From positions 434,001 through 498,000 of the forward strand of contig NZ_JAPPRJ010000001.1 of the NCBI RefSeq assembly GCF_026672545.1: DNA of 64,000 nt, in the 5' to 3' direction. The DNA comes from Rhizobium sp. SL86. GTDB taxonomy: Bacteria; Pseudomonadota; Alphaproteobacteria; Rhizobiales; Rhizobiaceae. Position 1 is the first letter of the stretch. Every line of letters starts with the position of its first letter. A program made the translations under genes and the position numbers. Below are positions 33,559 through 44,744 of this stretch, in pieces. The notes below the pieces were generated by a model. That model had not been told where the DNA came from. It did no database searches and saw only the letters and a program-made list of their open reading frames with translations.

Positions 33559-36500
33559 TCAGCTTGCCTCGCGCAGCAGTTCCGCGGTCTGCAGATCGAC
33601 GGAGACCAGCTGGGACACGCCCTGCTCCGCCATGGTGACCCCAAATAGCCGGTTCATCCGCGCCATGGTGATGGGGTTATGGGTGATGATGACGAAACGT
33701 GTCTCCGTGGAGGCCGCCATCTCATCCATCAGGTTGCAATATCGTTCGACATTGTGGTCATCGAGCGGCGCATCCACTTCGTCCAGCACGCAGATCGGCG
33801 CCGGATTGGTGAGAAAGACGGCAAAGATCAGCGCCATAGCCGTCAGCGCCTGCTCGCCACCCGACAGGAGCGTCATGGTCTGCGGTTTCTTGCCCGGCGG
33901 GCGGGCGAGGATTTCGAGCCCGGCTTCCAGCGGATCATCGCTTTCGATCAGCTGCAGTTCGGCCGTGCCGCCATTAAAGAGGTGGGTGAACAGGCGCTGG
34001 AACTGCGCATTCACCACATCGAAGGCGGCGATCAGACGCTCGCGGCCCTCGCGGTTAAGGCTCTGGATGGCGGACCGGAGTTTCTTGATCGCGTCGATGA
34101 TGTCGTCGCGCTCCTTGATGAGGCTGGCGAGCTTTTCGGACAACTCCTTCTGCTCCTCATCGGCGCGCAGGTTGACGGCACCGAGCCGCTCGCGTTCGAT
34201 CTTCAGCCGGTCGACCTCTCGCTCCACCTGGACCGTATCGGGAAGCGCGGCACCTGGCTGGATGCCGGCAAGGCGGAAGATGTCGTGCGGTTCGATCGAC
34301 AGGGTCTGGCGGATGGCGTTTTCGGCATCGTGGCGGCGTTCGGCGGCCGAAACGAGGCGCTCTTCGGCACGACCGCGCTTTTCGCGGGCTTCCGCCAGCT
34401 CCGCAAGTGCGGTTGCCGCCTGCCGGTCGGCCTCGCGCTGACGCGTTTCTGCTTCCGCCAGCCGATCACCGGCCTCGCGGCGCGCCTCGTCGGCCTTCTG
34501 CAATTCGGTGAGCAAGGCACGGCGCTTGTCCTCGAACTCCTCCGGAGCCAGATCGAGTTCGGCCACCTCCTCGCGGGCCTCCTCCTCACGCTCGCGCAAC
34601 GTCGCGATATGATCTTCGGCGCTCGCCGCACGGGCGGCCCAGGTGCCACGCTCCTGTGCAATGGCCGAGAGGCGGCGGCGGCGTGCCTCCATCTCCCGCG
34701 ACAGGCCTTCGAAACGGGCGCGGGCTTCTGCCAGTTCGGCGCGGTCGGTGGCCACCGCCATCTGCTGCGCGGTCAGACGCCGTTCGACATCGGAAAGGTC
34801 CGGCGCCTCTTCCAGTTCGCTGCGGGCTGCCTCGGCCTGCTCGTCCAGTTCTTCGCCCTGCCCGCGCAGCTGCTCGAGCGCGCTTTCGACCGCGGCGCGG
34901 CGGCGCATCAGGTCACCGGCCGCCCGTTCGGCCTGGGAGAGCGCCTCGCGCGCATCCGAGAGCGTGCGGGTGAGGATGCGGCTGCGTTCGCGCGCTTCCG
35001 CTAGGTTCAGCTCTTCCGCACGGATGACCTCGCCCGCATCGCCGAGCAGGCTTTCAGCCTCGGAAAGAATAATACGCGCCTCGTCGATCTCCGCTTCCAG
35101 TTCCGACAGCCGGTTCTTCTGCGCAAGGCGCAAGGCCGCCGCTGAGGGGGCTTCCGAGCCGGTGACATGGCCATCCCAACGGTAGACCGCGCCGTCCTTC
35201 GTCACCAGCCGCTGGCCGGGCTTCAGCTGCGGCATCAAGCGTGCGGCCTCGGCGGGTTCGACGATACCGACCTGACGCAGAGCCCGGTTGAGCTCCGGCG
35301 GCGCGTTCACATGGGCAGACAGCGGCAAAACGCCCGGCGGCAGCGAGGGATCCTCGCGTCCATCGCCGTTCTTCAACCAGTGGGCCGGGGCCGACGGATC
35401 GAGCGGGCTGTCGAGATCATCGCCAAGCGCTGCGCCAAGAGCTGCCTCGAACCCACGATCGACACGGATCATCTCGGCAACCGGGGCAAAACTGCCGCTG
35501 GCCGCCCCCGTTGCCAGCATCTTGCGAATGGTGCGGGCTTCCGTCTCCAGGCCGTTCAGGCTGGCACGCGCCGTCTCCACCGGGCGACGGGCCTCGATCT
35601 CGCGGGTGCGCGCTTCCGCCAGCCGCTCCTCGATCGCCTCGATCACAAGGCTCGCATCCTCGAGCGCGCTTTCGGCCGCCTCGACCGCCTCGCGGCGCTC
35701 CTCCGGATCGGCAAGGCCCGCCAGCCTTTCCGTCAAAGCCTCCACCTCGCTGCCGGCCTCCGACAGCTGGCGATCGAGACGGAGACGCCGGTCGGCGATG
35801 TCGCGGATCGCCCGTTCTAGCTGGGCGCGGTTTGCCGCCGCCTCCGCACGCTCGGCGGTGACAGCGGCGAACTGGCGTTCGCTTTCGGCCAGTTTTGCCG
35901 CGGCATCGTCAAAGGCGGCCTTGGTCTCCTCCGCCTCTTCGCCCGACTGGTCGAGAAGTGCTCGAAGCTCCTCATCCTCGGCATCGAGCCGTGCCAGCAC
36001 ATCGGCATTGTCGGCCATCAGCTGTTCTTCGCGGCGAATATCCTCGCCCAATTGGGCGAGCCGGCGCATCAGGTCATCTCGGCGCCGCGAAAGACGGTCG
36101 GCCTCTTCATCGAGCTGGCTGCGGGCGATCTGCAGGCGCTGCAGGGCGGCCCCTGCTTTCGCTTCCGCCTCCCGCAGTTCCGGCAGCTTGAGGCTGGCAA
36201 TGCCTTGCGCCTTGGCCGCCTCCATCTGCGCCTGCGCCTTTTCCGCGACGAGCGAGGTGACGGCATTCAGCGCAATCGCCGCCTCGTTTTCCGCCTCGCG
36301 GGCCTGGACGAAACGGATGTGCAAAAGAAGCGCTTCGCGCTGGCGGATATCGGCCGACAGCATCTTGAAGCGGTTCGCCTGACGCGCCTGGCGTTTCAGG
36401 CTTTCGATCTGGCTTTCCAGCTGGGCGGTGATGTCTTCCAATCGCTCCAGATTGGTTTCGGCGGCGCGCAGACGCAGTTCGGCCTCGTGGCGACGCGAAT

Positions 36501-37020
36501 GCAGGCCGGAAATGCCGGCGGCTTCTTCCAGCAACTGGCGGCGTGCCTGAGGTTTGGCCTGGATCAGCTCGCCGATACGCCCCTGCCCGACCATGGAGGG
36601 CGAGCGGGCGCCGGTGGAGGCATCAGCAAACAGAAGCTGCACATCCTTGGCGCGCGCCTCCTTGCCGTTGATGCGGTAGACCGACCCCTGCTCCCGCTCG
36701 ATGCGGCGCGAGACCTGGATTTCGTCGCTATCATTGAAGGCGGCAGGTGCAGAGCGGTCGGCATTGTCGAGAAACAGCGCCACTTCCGCCGTGTTGCGCG
36801 CCGGGCGGTTGCCGGAGCCGGAGAAGATCACGTCGTCCATGCCGGACGCGCGCATGTTCTTGTAGGAGTTTTCCCCCATCACCCAGCGCAGCGCTTCGAC
36901 GAGGTTCGACTTGCCGCAGCCGTTCGGACCGACGACGCCGGTGAGGCCCGGTTCGATGACGAACTCGGTCTGTTCGACGAAGGACTTGAAACCGGTCAGG
37001 CGCAGCTTGTTGAACTTCAT
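33559..37020 (-). CDS. smc: Chromosome segregation protein SMC
   Basis: SMC forms a DNA-bound ATPase ring with ScpA/ScpB that organises and segregates chromosomes. The 1153-residue protein has the Walker A site [20 protein letters not shown] near residue 30, two long coiled coils around a hinge near residue 520 ([20 protein letters not shown]), the ABC signature [20 protein letters not shown] and Walker [17 protein letters not shown] at the C-terminus. The start is ATG 37020 at the conserved [14 protein letters not shown]. Length is normal for Rhizobiales. It lies in the cluster dciA-dsbA-smc. Confidence 0.97.
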   Translation of the reverse strand: MKFNKLRLTGFKSFVEQTEFVIEPGLTGVVGPNGCGKSNLVEALRWVMGENSYKNMRASGMDDVIFSGSGNRPARNTAEVALFLDNADRSAPAAFNDSDEIQVSRRIEREQGSVYRINGKEARAKDVQLLFADASTGARSPSMVGQGRIGELIQAKPQARRQLLEEAAGISGLHSRRHEAELRLRAAETNLERLEDITAQLESQIESLKRQARQANRFKMLSADIRQREALLLHIRFVQAREAENEAAIALNAVTSLVAEKAQAQMEAAKAQGIASLKLPELREAEAKAGAALQRLQIARSQLDEEADRLSRRRDDLMRRLAQLGEDIRREEQLMADNADVLARLDAEDEELRALLDQSGEEAEETKAAFDDAAAKLAESERQFAAVTAERAEAAANRAQLERAIRDIADRRLRLDRQLSEAGSEVEALTERLAGLADPEERREAVEAAESALEDASLVIEAIEERLAEARTREIEARRPVETARASLNGLETEARTIRKMLATGAASGSFAPVAEMIRVDRGFEAALGAALGDDLDSPLDPSAPAHWLKNGDGREDPSLPPGVLPLSAHVNAPPELNRALRQVGIVEPAEAARLMPQLKPGQRLVTKDGAVYRWDGHVTGSEAPSAAALRLAQKNRLSELEAEIDEARIILSEAESLLGDAGEVIRAEELNLAEARERSRILTRTLSDAREALSQAERAAGDLMRRRAAVESALEQLRGQGEELDEQAEAARSELEEAPDLSDVERRLTAQQMAVATDRAELAEARARFEGLSREMEARRRRLSAIAQERGTWAARAASAEDHIATLREREEEAREEVAELDLAPEEFEDKRRALLTELQKADEARREAGDRLAEAETRQREADRQAATALAELAEAREKRGRAEERLVSAAERRHDAENAIRQTLSIEPHDIFRLAGIQPGAALPDTVQVEREVDRLKIERERLGAVNLRADEEQKELSEKLASLIKERDDIIDAIKKLRSAIQSLNREGRERLIAAFDVVNAQFQRLFTHLFNGGTAELQLIESDDPLEAGLEILARPPGKKPQTMTLLSGGEQALTAMALIFAVFLTNPAPICVLDEVDAPLDDHNVERYCNLMDEMAASTETRFVIITHNPITMARMNRLFGVTMAEQGVSQLVSVDLQTAELLREAS

Positions 37021-37125
37021 GCGCTTCGCCTCAGGTCCGGCCAGCGGGCGGCCAAGCGAGCCGCAGACGGCAAAAAGGGCGCGCGGCAAGGCCACACGCC
37101 CTTTTCCTTACCCGGAACGGTCGTC

Positions 37126-37830
37126 TCAGAGCAGGCTGTCGATGAGGGCAGACATGGCTTCAACCGACATGTCTCCAGAATAGCGGTTGCCGTTGATCAG
37201 GAAGGTCGGCGTCGAATTTACGCCAAACTCTTCGGCGCCGCGCTTCATCGTGGCGTTCACATCATCGAGAAGCTTCTGGTTCGTCAAGCAGGCGGTGAAG
37301 CTCTCCTGTGTAAAACCGGCGAGTTTCGACTGCTGCAGCAGCGCGTTGCGCACATTGCCGTCCGCCGGAGCCGCCCAGGCACGCTGCTGCTTAAAGAGCA
37401 TCGAGACCATGGCGTAATATTCCTTCGAACCCGCGAGCTGCTGCGGGTTGGACGGATTGCAGCGCGCCAGCATGAAGGCCGCGGTCGCAACCGGATCAAA
37501 CGGGAACTCGCGCAGGATGAAGCGCACCTTGCCGGTGTCGATGTATTTCGTCTTGATCGGATCGAAGGTGGTGGCGTGGAAATGGGCGCAATGCGGGCAG
37601 GTCATCGACATGTATTCGACGATGGTGACCGGTGCCTTTTCATCGCCGATCGACATTTCCGGCAGCGGACCCGGCTGCAGGACCTTGGCCATGTCGACCT
37701 TGCCGGAGGATTCCGGCTTTTCCTGCGCGAAGGCTTCGGAGACCGGGCCGAGCAGCGTGAGGCTGAAGGCAGAGGCTGCGACACCGCCAAGAAGCTGGCG
37801 CCTGGAGATTGTCAACGCATTCATCGGCAT
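37126..37830 (-). CDS. DsbA-family thiol:disulfide oxidoreductase
   Basis: The 234-residue protein has a Tat-like signal ([20 protein letters not shown]) and the thioredoxin-fold active site [14 protein letters not shown] (CPHC). The cis-proline loop is [17 protein letters not shown] near the C-terminus. It is likely a periplasmic disulfide oxidase or isomerase. It sits between dciA and smc as in other Rhizobiales. Three nearby starts are possible (37842, 37830, 37824); ATG 37830 is used here. Confidence 0.9.
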   Translation of the reverse strand: MPMNALTISRRQLLGGVAASAFSLTLLGPVSEAFAQEKPESSGKVDMAKVLQPGPLPEMSIGDEKAPVTIVEYMSMTCPHCAHFHATTFDPIKTKYIDTGKVRFILREFPFDPVATAAFMLARCNPSNPQQLAGSKEYYAMVSMLFKQQRAWAAPADGNVRNALLQQSKLAGFTQESFTACLTNQKLLDDVNATMKRGAEEFGVNSTPTFLINGNRYSGDMSVEAMSALIDSLL

Positions 37831-37972
37831 TGGGACACCCATTGTTCAGTAAAGAGCAGATTCATGTTCAACTTCCGTATAGTGCCGTTTTGTCGAGAAC
37901 AAGCGTCTGCACGGATGGTTTTCTCAAACAATCGTGACACGCACGAGATGAACGGCGGCTGAGCGCCGCCCT

Positions 37973-38476
37973 TTACGGCCGGCGACGGGTGCCGGGCTGC
38001 AGAACGGCGGTTCCCAGACGCTCGACAGCCTTCTTGAGCGCTTCGTTTTCGATCCCGTCCATCATGTCGTGCAGGCGCCGTGCGGCATCGCCGCGCAGAG
38101 GCAGGGGTTTGCGACGCGATTTAACCGGTGCCGAGACCGGCTTCTGCACGATGCGCACCTGCCGCACCGCCGGAAAACCGAAAAAGCCATTGATGCGATC
38201 TATCAGCTCGCCCTGCGCATGGCTGAGAAAGAGCGCGCGCGCACCTTCGCAGGCAATCGTCAAGGTGCCGGGCTGGTGGCCGCTCGGCCCCTCGCTGCCA
38301 TCGCGCCGCGGCCAGGCGATCTTTTCCGGTCGGGTGCAATCGGCAAAATCCTCACCGGCGATCTCGTCCCAGGAGCCGAGCAAGGCCGTTGTGATGCCGG
38401 CCCGGCGCGCCAGCACTGGATCCATGATGCCGTTGGCGATCTCCGCGATCTGCAGTGGAACGCGCGGCTTTGCCAT
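37973..38476 (-). CDS. DUF721/DciA family protein
   Basis: The 167-residue protein contains the DUF721 segment (LTIACEGARALFLSHAQGEL, then IDRINGFFGFPAVRQVRIVQ). This family includes DciA, the ancestral loader of the DnaB helicase. The C-terminal third is basic and probably disordered before the last helix. In Rhizobiales this gene usually lies directly between mutY and the dsbA-smc genes; here two polysaccharide genes intervene. ATG 38476 gives the family start KPRVPLQIAEIANGIMDPVL. Confidence 0.82.
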   Translation of the reverse strand: MAKPRVPLQIAEIANGIMDPVLARRAGITTALLGSWDEIAGEDFADCTRPEKIAWPRRDGSEGPSGHQPGTLTIACEGARALFLSHAQGELIDRINGFFGFPAVRQVRIVQKPVSAPVKSRRKPLPLRGDAARRLHDMMDGIENEALKKAVERLGTAVLQPGTRRRP

Positions 38477-38478
38477 GG

Positions 38479-39714
38479 TCAGACCTTTCTTGCCGCGGCG
38501 GGGGTCAGCATGTTCCAGCGGCGGAACTGCGCCATGCAGCAGCCGAAGAACAGCATGCTCGTTGCCAGGCACAGTTCATGATAGAACGGATCGTGCAGCA
38601 GACCAAACATCGCGACACTGCCGTAGAAGTAAAGTCCGCACCGCTGGATGCTCCGGTGCAAGGTCTGGCGCAGAACGGTCAGCAAGAAAGCGGTCGGGAT
38701 GGCACACAACAGGACCAGACCGACGACGCCGTTGGCGAGCAGTTCCTGCAGCACGAAATTGTGCACGTGCTTGAAGCCCTCAATCATGCCGGCATGGCTT
38801 CCCGCCTCCACCTTCATCAGAGCAAACATGTCCATGAGACCGACGCCGGTCAGCGGATGCTGCTTGATCACGGCGAGCGCCGAGACCCACATGGTCAGGC
38901 GGATATCACCCGATTCCATGTTGTAGTTGTTGGCGCCTGCCACGTAATATTCGTAGACGCTGTAGAAACGATCGCTGATCATGTCCTGGACCGGCGGCAG
39001 GAAAAGCAACACGGCCATGCCGAGCAACATCCCGGCATAACTGCGATTGCGAATGCGAGGCCGCCAGCCAAGGCTCCAGAAGAAGAACTCGGCGACGAAC
39101 AGGACGGGCACCAGCACCAGGACGGCCCGGGTTTCGGTCAGGAAGATCGGGAAACTGGCGAGCGCCATGTATTGCAGGCCGTTTGGCAGGAAACGTGGCG
39201 GTTGATCGAGACGGATCGTCGCCACCAGCGCGCCGAGGAGCACGAGCAGCGCCACGATCGCGGCATTGCCGCCGCCACTGTAACGCTCAAGATCGTGACC
39301 GTGATAGAGCAGCAAACCGAGTGCAACGAGGAAGGCCGCGCAGGTTCCGATGCGGGTGCCGATCACCAGGGTCCGCAAGGGTCTGCGCACCAGACAGAGG
39401 CCAGGGCCGATAAAGGTCGCTCCGAACAAGAGCAGCATGAAACCGAACTGGCGGTTTCCAGGCTCAACTTCGCCTCGCAGAATGATCAGGGATAGCGACC
39501 AGGCACAATAGAGCACCACGACGCCATAAGCGGAGGCCGCATAGTGCCAGGCCCGGCGTCGGTTGGAAAAGACGACATAGAGGCCGCAGATGGCAAAAAA
39601 ACTCGCCAGACCCACAGGGCCCGGCAGGTAAAGCGGGAACATGATGCCAGCAAGACCAAGCAGCCAGAGATCGATCCGCCGGCGTGCGAGCATGAATTTC
39701 CGGAACGACATCAT
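38479..39714 (-). CDS. O-antigen ligase / Wzy-type membrane protein
   Basis: The protein of about 411 residues has ten or more hydrophobic segments and the Wzy_C/WaaL periplasmic-loop pattern: ALAVIKQHPLTGVGLMDMFA followed by KHVHNFVLQELLANGVVGLV, with the family's histidine (HxHN). It either attaches O-antigen to lipid A-core or polymerises a surface polysaccharide. It ends two bases before the dciA start and lies 76 bases downstream of a GT25 gene on the same strand, so the two probably act together. The start is one of two adjacent ATGs (39714, 39711); the frame upstream is not coding. Confidence 0.85.
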   Translation of the reverse strand: MMSFRKFMLARRRIDLWLLGLAGIMFPLYLPGPVGLASFFAICGLYVVFSNRRRAWHYAASAYGVVVLYCAWSLSLIILRGEVEPGNRQFGFMLLLFGATFIGPGLCLVRRPLRTLVIGTRIGTCAAFLVALGLLLYHGHDLERYSGGGNAAIVALLVLLGALVATIRLDQPPRFLPNGLQYMALASFPIFLTETRAVLVLVPVLFVAEFFFWSLGWRPRIRNRSYAGMLLGMAVLLFLPPVQDMISDRFYSVYEYYVAGANNYNMESGDIRLTMWVSALAVIKQHPLTGVGLMDMFALMKVEAGSHAGMIEGFKHVHNFVLQELLANGVVGLVLLCAIPTAFLLTVLRQTLHRSIQRCGLYFYGSVAMFGLLHDPFYHELCLATSMLFFGCCMAQFRRWNMLTPAAARKV

Positions 39715-39790
39715 CAAAACATTTCGGCCTTTTATAATTCCGTTAGAACACTGAAACCGCGGCCCCGACAACCGGGTTAAAGCACAAGAT

Positions 39791-40543
39791 TTACCGAACC
39801 AATGCGTAAATTGCACGCCTGAATGCTTCTGCCACGCGGAACATATGGGTCGGCATCTTCTTCAGTCCACGCAATTTGAGCCCGCGATAGTCCGCCCGGC
39901 TGGCAATCAGCGTCTCGTTGCGCAGCGCGCCGAAATCGATGACATTGTCCTCGGTCGTATAGACCGGGACACCATGCTGCCAGCAGCGCTCCAGAGCACT
40001 GTCAAGCGGCAGCGATTGCGGCAGCATCCGCTCCGCCAGCCGCTCCGCGGCCTTTGCGGTCAGAAGGTAACAGGCGGACGAGCCCTGCGGCCCGAACCGC
40101 GACAGGCCGATGCGATCGCCCATCGCGCTGGTAAAGCGGTGCTGGAAGGCTACCGTGCGGTGATTGACCAGCTTGACGACGCAATCCTCCGGCACCGCCT
40201 GCAGGATCGCGGTGGCGCGCTGCATCAGGTCATGGGTGAGAGCCACATCGTCCTCGATGACGAGGGCTGCCTTGCTGCCGCTTGCGACCAGATGGCGGAA
40301 GGCATTGATGTGGCTGCGGTAACAGCCATATTCACCCGCCATCATCGGACGGCCATTGCGGTTGCGGAAGAGATGGAGATCGACATCCGCCCAGTCCTCC
40401 TGGGGAACCTGACTGCCATCGACGCCCGCCACCCGCTCCAGCGTGATGCCAAGCTCTGCGGCCTGGCTCTCGATCAGGGCGCGCCTGGCTGCGGCGCGTT
40501 CGATATTGATCAGGAGGACCGGCAATTCCATCTCTAATGCCAT
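39791..40543 (-). CDS. GT25-family glycosyltransferase
   Basis: The protein of about 250 residues matches the lipooligosaccharide glycosyltransferase family 25. LPVLLINIERAAARR is at the N-terminus, GEYGCYRSHINAFRHLVASG near residue 70 and the DxD-like motif ALVIEDDVAL near residue 95, which binds metal and the nucleotide sugar. It likely adds galactose or another hexose to the lipopolysaccharide core. The partner O-antigen ligase gene lies downstream. The start is placed at ATG 40543; GTG at 40558 is also in frame. Confidence 0.87.
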   Translation of the reverse strand: MALEMELPVLLINIERAAARRALIESQAAELGITLERVAGVDGSQVPQEDWADVDLHLFRNRNGRPMMAGEYGCYRSHINAFRHLVASGSKAALVIEDDVALTHDLMQRATAILQAVPEDCVVKLVNHRTVAFQHRFTSAMGDRIGLSRFGPQGSSACYLLTAKAAERLAERMLPQSLPLDSALERCWQHGVPVYTTEDNVIDFGALRNETLIASRADYRGLKLRGLKKMPTHMFRVAEAFRRAIYALVR

Positions 40544-40603
40544 TGGCTTCAACGTCACCGCACTCTATCACTGGGGCCAAATGTAATCTGTTGTCCTGAT
40601 CCG

Positions 40604-41683
40604 ATGCCCGCACGAACAGAAACCCGCCTTTCCGACACCCTGCTTCACTGGTATGACCGGCACCATCGGGAACTTCCGTGGCGGGTGACACCGCGCGAGC
40701 GCGAGGCGGGCAAAAGGGCCGAGCCATATCACGTCTGGCTTTCGGAAGTGATGCTCCAGCAGACAACGGTGCAGGCGGTCAAGCCCTATTTCCGTAAATT
40801 CCTCAATACATGGCCATCCGTGACCGATCTGGCGGCGGCCCCGGTGGACGACGTGATGGCCGCCTGGGCCGGCCTCGGTTATTACGCCCGCGCCCGCAAT
40901 CTCAAGAAATGCGCCGAAGCGGTGGCCGCCGAGCATGCCGGACGTTTTCCCGATACGGAGGACGGGCTCAGGTCGCTACCCGGCATCGGCGATTATACGG
41001 CAGCGGCCGTCGCGGCGATCGCCTTCGACCGTCCCGCCGCCGTGATGGACGGCAATGTGGAGCGCGTCATCTCAAGGCTTTATGCGATCGATTCGCCGCT
41101 GCCGGGGTCCAAACCGCAGATGAAGGCGAAGGTGCGCGAATTGACGCCGACAGAGCGACCCGGCGATTTCGCCCAGGCGATGATGGATCTCGGCGCGACG
41201 ATCTGTACGCCGAAACGTCCGGCCTGCGCGCTCTGTCCCTTCCGCGGCGACTGTCTGGCGCTTGCGACCGACGAGCCGGAACGTTTTCCGGTGAAGGCGG
41301 CGAAGAAGGAGAAGCCGGTGCGCCAGGGGGCCGCCTTCGTGGCGGTCTCTTCGGATGGGGCCGTTCTCCTGCGCCGGCGCCCCACCTCCGGGCTGCTCGG
41401 CGGCATGAGCGAGGTGCCGACGACGGACTGGACCTCACGCATGGATGGCGGCACGACGGCGGACCATGCGCCGTTTGCCGCAGACTGGCAGACCTGCGGC
41501 GTGGTGAGCCACGTTTTTACGCATTTTGAACTGCGGCTGACCGTGTTTCGCACACGTACCGACGAGCCCGCGGCGGTGGCGGGATGGTGGGAGCCGGTCG
41601 AAACACTCGAGGCGCAGGCGCTGCCGACGGTGATGAAAAAAGTCATCGTCCAGGCTATTCCACTGGCATTCAAATCGATTTAA
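40604..41683 (+). CDS. mutY: A/G-specific adenine glycosylase
   Basis: MutY removes adenine mispaired with 8-oxoguanine. The 359-residue protein has the catalytic Glu in WLSEVMLQQTTVQAV, the helix-hairpin-helix LPGIGDYTAAAVAAIAF with the catalytic Asp in VMDGNVERVISRL, and the iron-sulfur cluster cysteines in CTPKRPACALCPFRGDC. A NUDIX-like C-terminal domain recognises 8-oxoG (VSHVFTHFELRLTVF). It is divergent from the GT25 gene. Start: ATG 40604. Confidence 0.96.
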   Translation: MPARTETRLSDTLLHWYDRHHRELPWRVTPREREAGKRAEPYHVWLSEVMLQQTTVQAVKPYFRKFLNTWPSVTDLAAAPVDDVMAAWAGLGYYARARNLKKCAEAVAAEHAGRFPDTEDGLRSLPGIGDYTAAAVAAIAFDRPAAVMDGNVERVISRLYAIDSPLPGSKPQMKAKVRELTPTERPGDFAQAMMDLGATICTPKRPACALCPFRGDCLALATDEPERFPVKAAKKEKPVRQGAAFVAVSSDGAVLLRRRPTSGLLGGMSEVPTTDWTSRMDGGTTADHAPFAADWQTCGVVSHVFTHFELRLTVFRTRTDEPAAVAGWWEPVETLEAQALPTVMKKVIVQAIPLAFKSI

Positions 41684-41715
41684 ACCGGACTCATCTGTGA
41701 GAAGAGGACTGTTTC

Positions 41716-42330
41716 ATGCGCGTTGAGATCAAGCATATCGTCTTCGACATCGGCAAGGTACTGATCCATTACGATCCCAACCTTCCCTTCAGCCGGATCA
41801 TTCCCGATGCCGAGGAGCGGCGCTGGTTCTTCGACAATGTCTGCACCCATGACTGGAACCTGGAACAGGATCGCGGCCGCGACTGGTCGGTGGCCGAGGC
41901 GCTGTTGATCGAACAATATCCGGAACGCGAGGCGCAGATCCGCGCCTTCCGCAAGCATTGGCATGAAATGGTGCCGCATGCTTATCAGGAGAGCGTCGCC
42001 ATCATGGAAGGCCTGATCGATGAAGGCCGCGACGTGACCATGCTGACGAACTTTGCCGCCGACACCTTTCGCCATGCGCGCGAGATGTATCCCTTCCTGA
42101 ACCGCCCGCGCGGTGTCACCGTCTCCGGAGAGATCTTTCTCATCAAGCCGGATGTCGCGATCTACCGCAAACATGCGGAGGATTTTGGCCTCGATCCGGC
42201 CCGGACGATCTTCATCGATGATTCCGCGGCCAATGTGGACGGCGCCAAGGCAGCCGGCTGGCAGGCCGTACAGTTTACCGATGCCGCAACCTTGCGCCGC
42301 GATCTTGGCGCCTATGGCATCGCAGTGTGA
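41716..42330 (+). CDS. HAD-superfamily hydrolase (YihX-like)
   Basis: The 204-residue protein has HAD motif I (HIVFDIGKVLIHYDP, nucleophile Asp), motif II (MLTNFAADTF), motif III lysine (IFLIKPDVAIYRKHAE) and motif IV (TIFIDDSAANVDGAKAAGWQ). The second Asp of motif I is replaced by Gly (DIGKV), as in the YihX and epoxide-hydrolase-N-like branches. Substrate is probably a small phosphorylated compound. It follows mutY by 32 bases and is 13 bases from the next gene, so the three may share a transcript. Confidence 0.88.
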   Translation: MRVEIKHIVFDIGKVLIHYDPNLPFSRIIPDAEERRWFFDNVCTHDWNLEQDRGRDWSVAEALLIEQYPEREAQIRAFRKHWHEMVPHAYQESVAIMEGLIDEGRDVTMLTNFAADTFRHAREMYPFLNRPRGVTVSGEIFLIKPDVAIYRKHAEDFGLDPARTIFIDDSAANVDGAKAAGWQAVQFTDAATLRRDLGAYGIAV

Positions 42331-42343
42331 AGCGGAGGAGTAA

Positions 42344-42637
42344 ATGGCTGACGACAAAATCTATCTCGATGGACATATCGATATTCCATCCAGCCGGCTG
42401 GAAGAGGTTCTGGCGGCACTGCCGGAGCATATCCGGCTGACGCGCGCCGAACCCGGCTGCGTGAAATTCGAGGTTTCTCCCAGCAAGACGGTGGCGGGTC
42501 GCCTCATCGTCTCGGAAATCTTCCTCGACGAAGCCGCCTTCGAAGCCCATCAGGCCCGCAACCGCGCTTCCGAATGGTTCCGCGTGACGGCGGGCATTGA
42601 GCGGCATTTCCGCATCCGCACCGGGGATGACGGCTGA
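42344..42637 (+). CDS. Antibiotic-biosynthesis-monooxygenase-fold (ABM) protein
   Basis: The 97-residue protein is a small dimeric ferredoxin-like barrel of the ABM/quinol monooxygenase type. Recognisable parts are LDGHIDIPSSRLEEVLAALP, TRAEPGCVKFEVSPS and SEIFLDEAAFEAHQ followed by SEWF. Its substrate is unknown; related proteins oxidise quinols or degrade reactive compounds. It lies just after the HAD gene, with GGAGG before its ATG. A perfect hairpin follows at 42653. Confidence 0.85.
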   Translation: MADDKIYLDGHIDIPSSRLEEVLAALPEHIRLTRAEPGCVKFEVSPSKTVAGRLIVSEIFLDEAAFEAHQARNRASEWFRVTAGIERHFRIRTGDDG

Positions 42638-42652
42638 GCCGCTACAATGAAT

Positions 42653-42685
42653 TGACGCCCGGACCTTCACCAGATCCGGGCGTCA
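42653..42685 (+). terminator. Hairpin after the ABM gene
   Basis: TGACGCCCGGA (42653-42663) pairs perfectly with TCCGGGCGTCA (42675-42685) around an 11-base loop. It lies 16 bases after the stop codon. A T-run is missing, so termination may be partial or factor-dependent. Confidence 0.65.
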
Positions 42686-42835
42686 TATCCCTCTTCGGGA
42701 CTGGAGAATGAACCGAAAAGGAAGCTCATTGACGGCGGCGGTGGATCAGCTGTCTCCGTGCAATGAGAAAGACCATTCCAATGTCACACCGGACGGGGCA
42801 ACCGGTTCGCCCCTCGCCCGATGGCAGACCTGCCC

Positions 42836-44110
<1,275 letters not shown>

Positions 44111-44407
44111 ATGAGGAAAGACGAGGCGATCAGACAGTTGACGGAACGGGCCGACGCCATCCGGGCGCTCGGTGCGACCTCGATGTATCTATTCGGATCC
44201 GTGGTGCGGGACGAGGCGAAGGAGACGAGCGACCTCGATCTGTTCATCGATTATGATGCCTCGAAGAAGTTTTCACTTTTGGATCTGGTGGGTCTGAAGC
44301 AATTTCTCGAGGAGGAACTGCGGCTGGGTGTGGACGTGACCACACGCAACAGCCTGCATCCCCGCCTTAAAAATCACATCATCGCCTCCGCCGAACGGAT
44401 CTTCTGA
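44111..44407 (+). CDS. mntA: MntA-type minimal nucleotidyltransferase antitoxin
   Basis: The 98-residue protein has the nucleotidyltransferase motif SMYLFGSVVRDEAKETSDLD with LFIDYD: the GSxxR and SDLDL signatures, both acidic residues and the later aspartate (GVDVTT) are present. In MntA/HepT systems it inactivates HepT by AMP transfer. It overlaps the next gene by one base (TGATG), the normal arrangement. The antitoxin frame is intact while the toxin frame is broken, so the system is probably dead as a toxin. Confidence 0.88.
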   Translation: MRKDEAIRQLTERADAIRALGATSMYLFGSVVRDEAKETSDLDLFIDYDASKKFSLLDLVGLKQFLEEELRLGVDVTTRNSLHPRLKNHIIASAERIF

Positions 44408-44744
44408 TGCCGCGGGACGTGACCATTGTTCTGGATGAAATGCTGGAGACAATCACCTAGCTGCAAACGGCGACCGATGGCAAGACGATTGAGTACCTGG
44501 CTGCCGATTGGTTCTTTCGGATGGGAGTCGAACGGGCAATCGAGATCCTGTCCGAAGCAAGCAGGCACTTGCCGGAAGAGCTGCTGGCGCACGAGCCACA
44601 GATCCCGTGGAACGGGTGCGCAGCATGGGGAATGTTCTTCGCCATGAGTATCATCGGATCGCTGAGGACGTCATCTGGGACGTCCTCACACACGATCTTC
44701 CGCCACTCAAGCTTGCCTTATTGCGCCTCAGATCAAGATTTTGA
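44407..44744 (+). pseudogene. HepT-type toxin broken by a stop and a frameshift
   Basis: After MPRDVTIVLDEMLETIT the frame meets TAG at 44458-44460. It then continues LQTATDGKTIEYLAADWFFR and MGVERAIEILSEASRHLPEE to QIPW at about 44610, where it loses phase. The expected remainder is found one frame over: VRSMGNVLRHEYHRIAEDVI, then WDVLTHDLPPLKLALLRL, ending at 44744. It contains the HepT signature RNxxxHxY in the form GNVLRHEY. The shift equals one lost base. Two independent lesions make a functional toxin unlikely. The end overlaps the end of the opposite gene by 12 bases. Confidence 0.85.

Noticed and set aside
36052..37962. A 636-codon open frame on the plus strand over smc and the DsbA gene
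   Set aside because: It spans two real genes on the other strand, including the Walker A region of SMC, and looks random.
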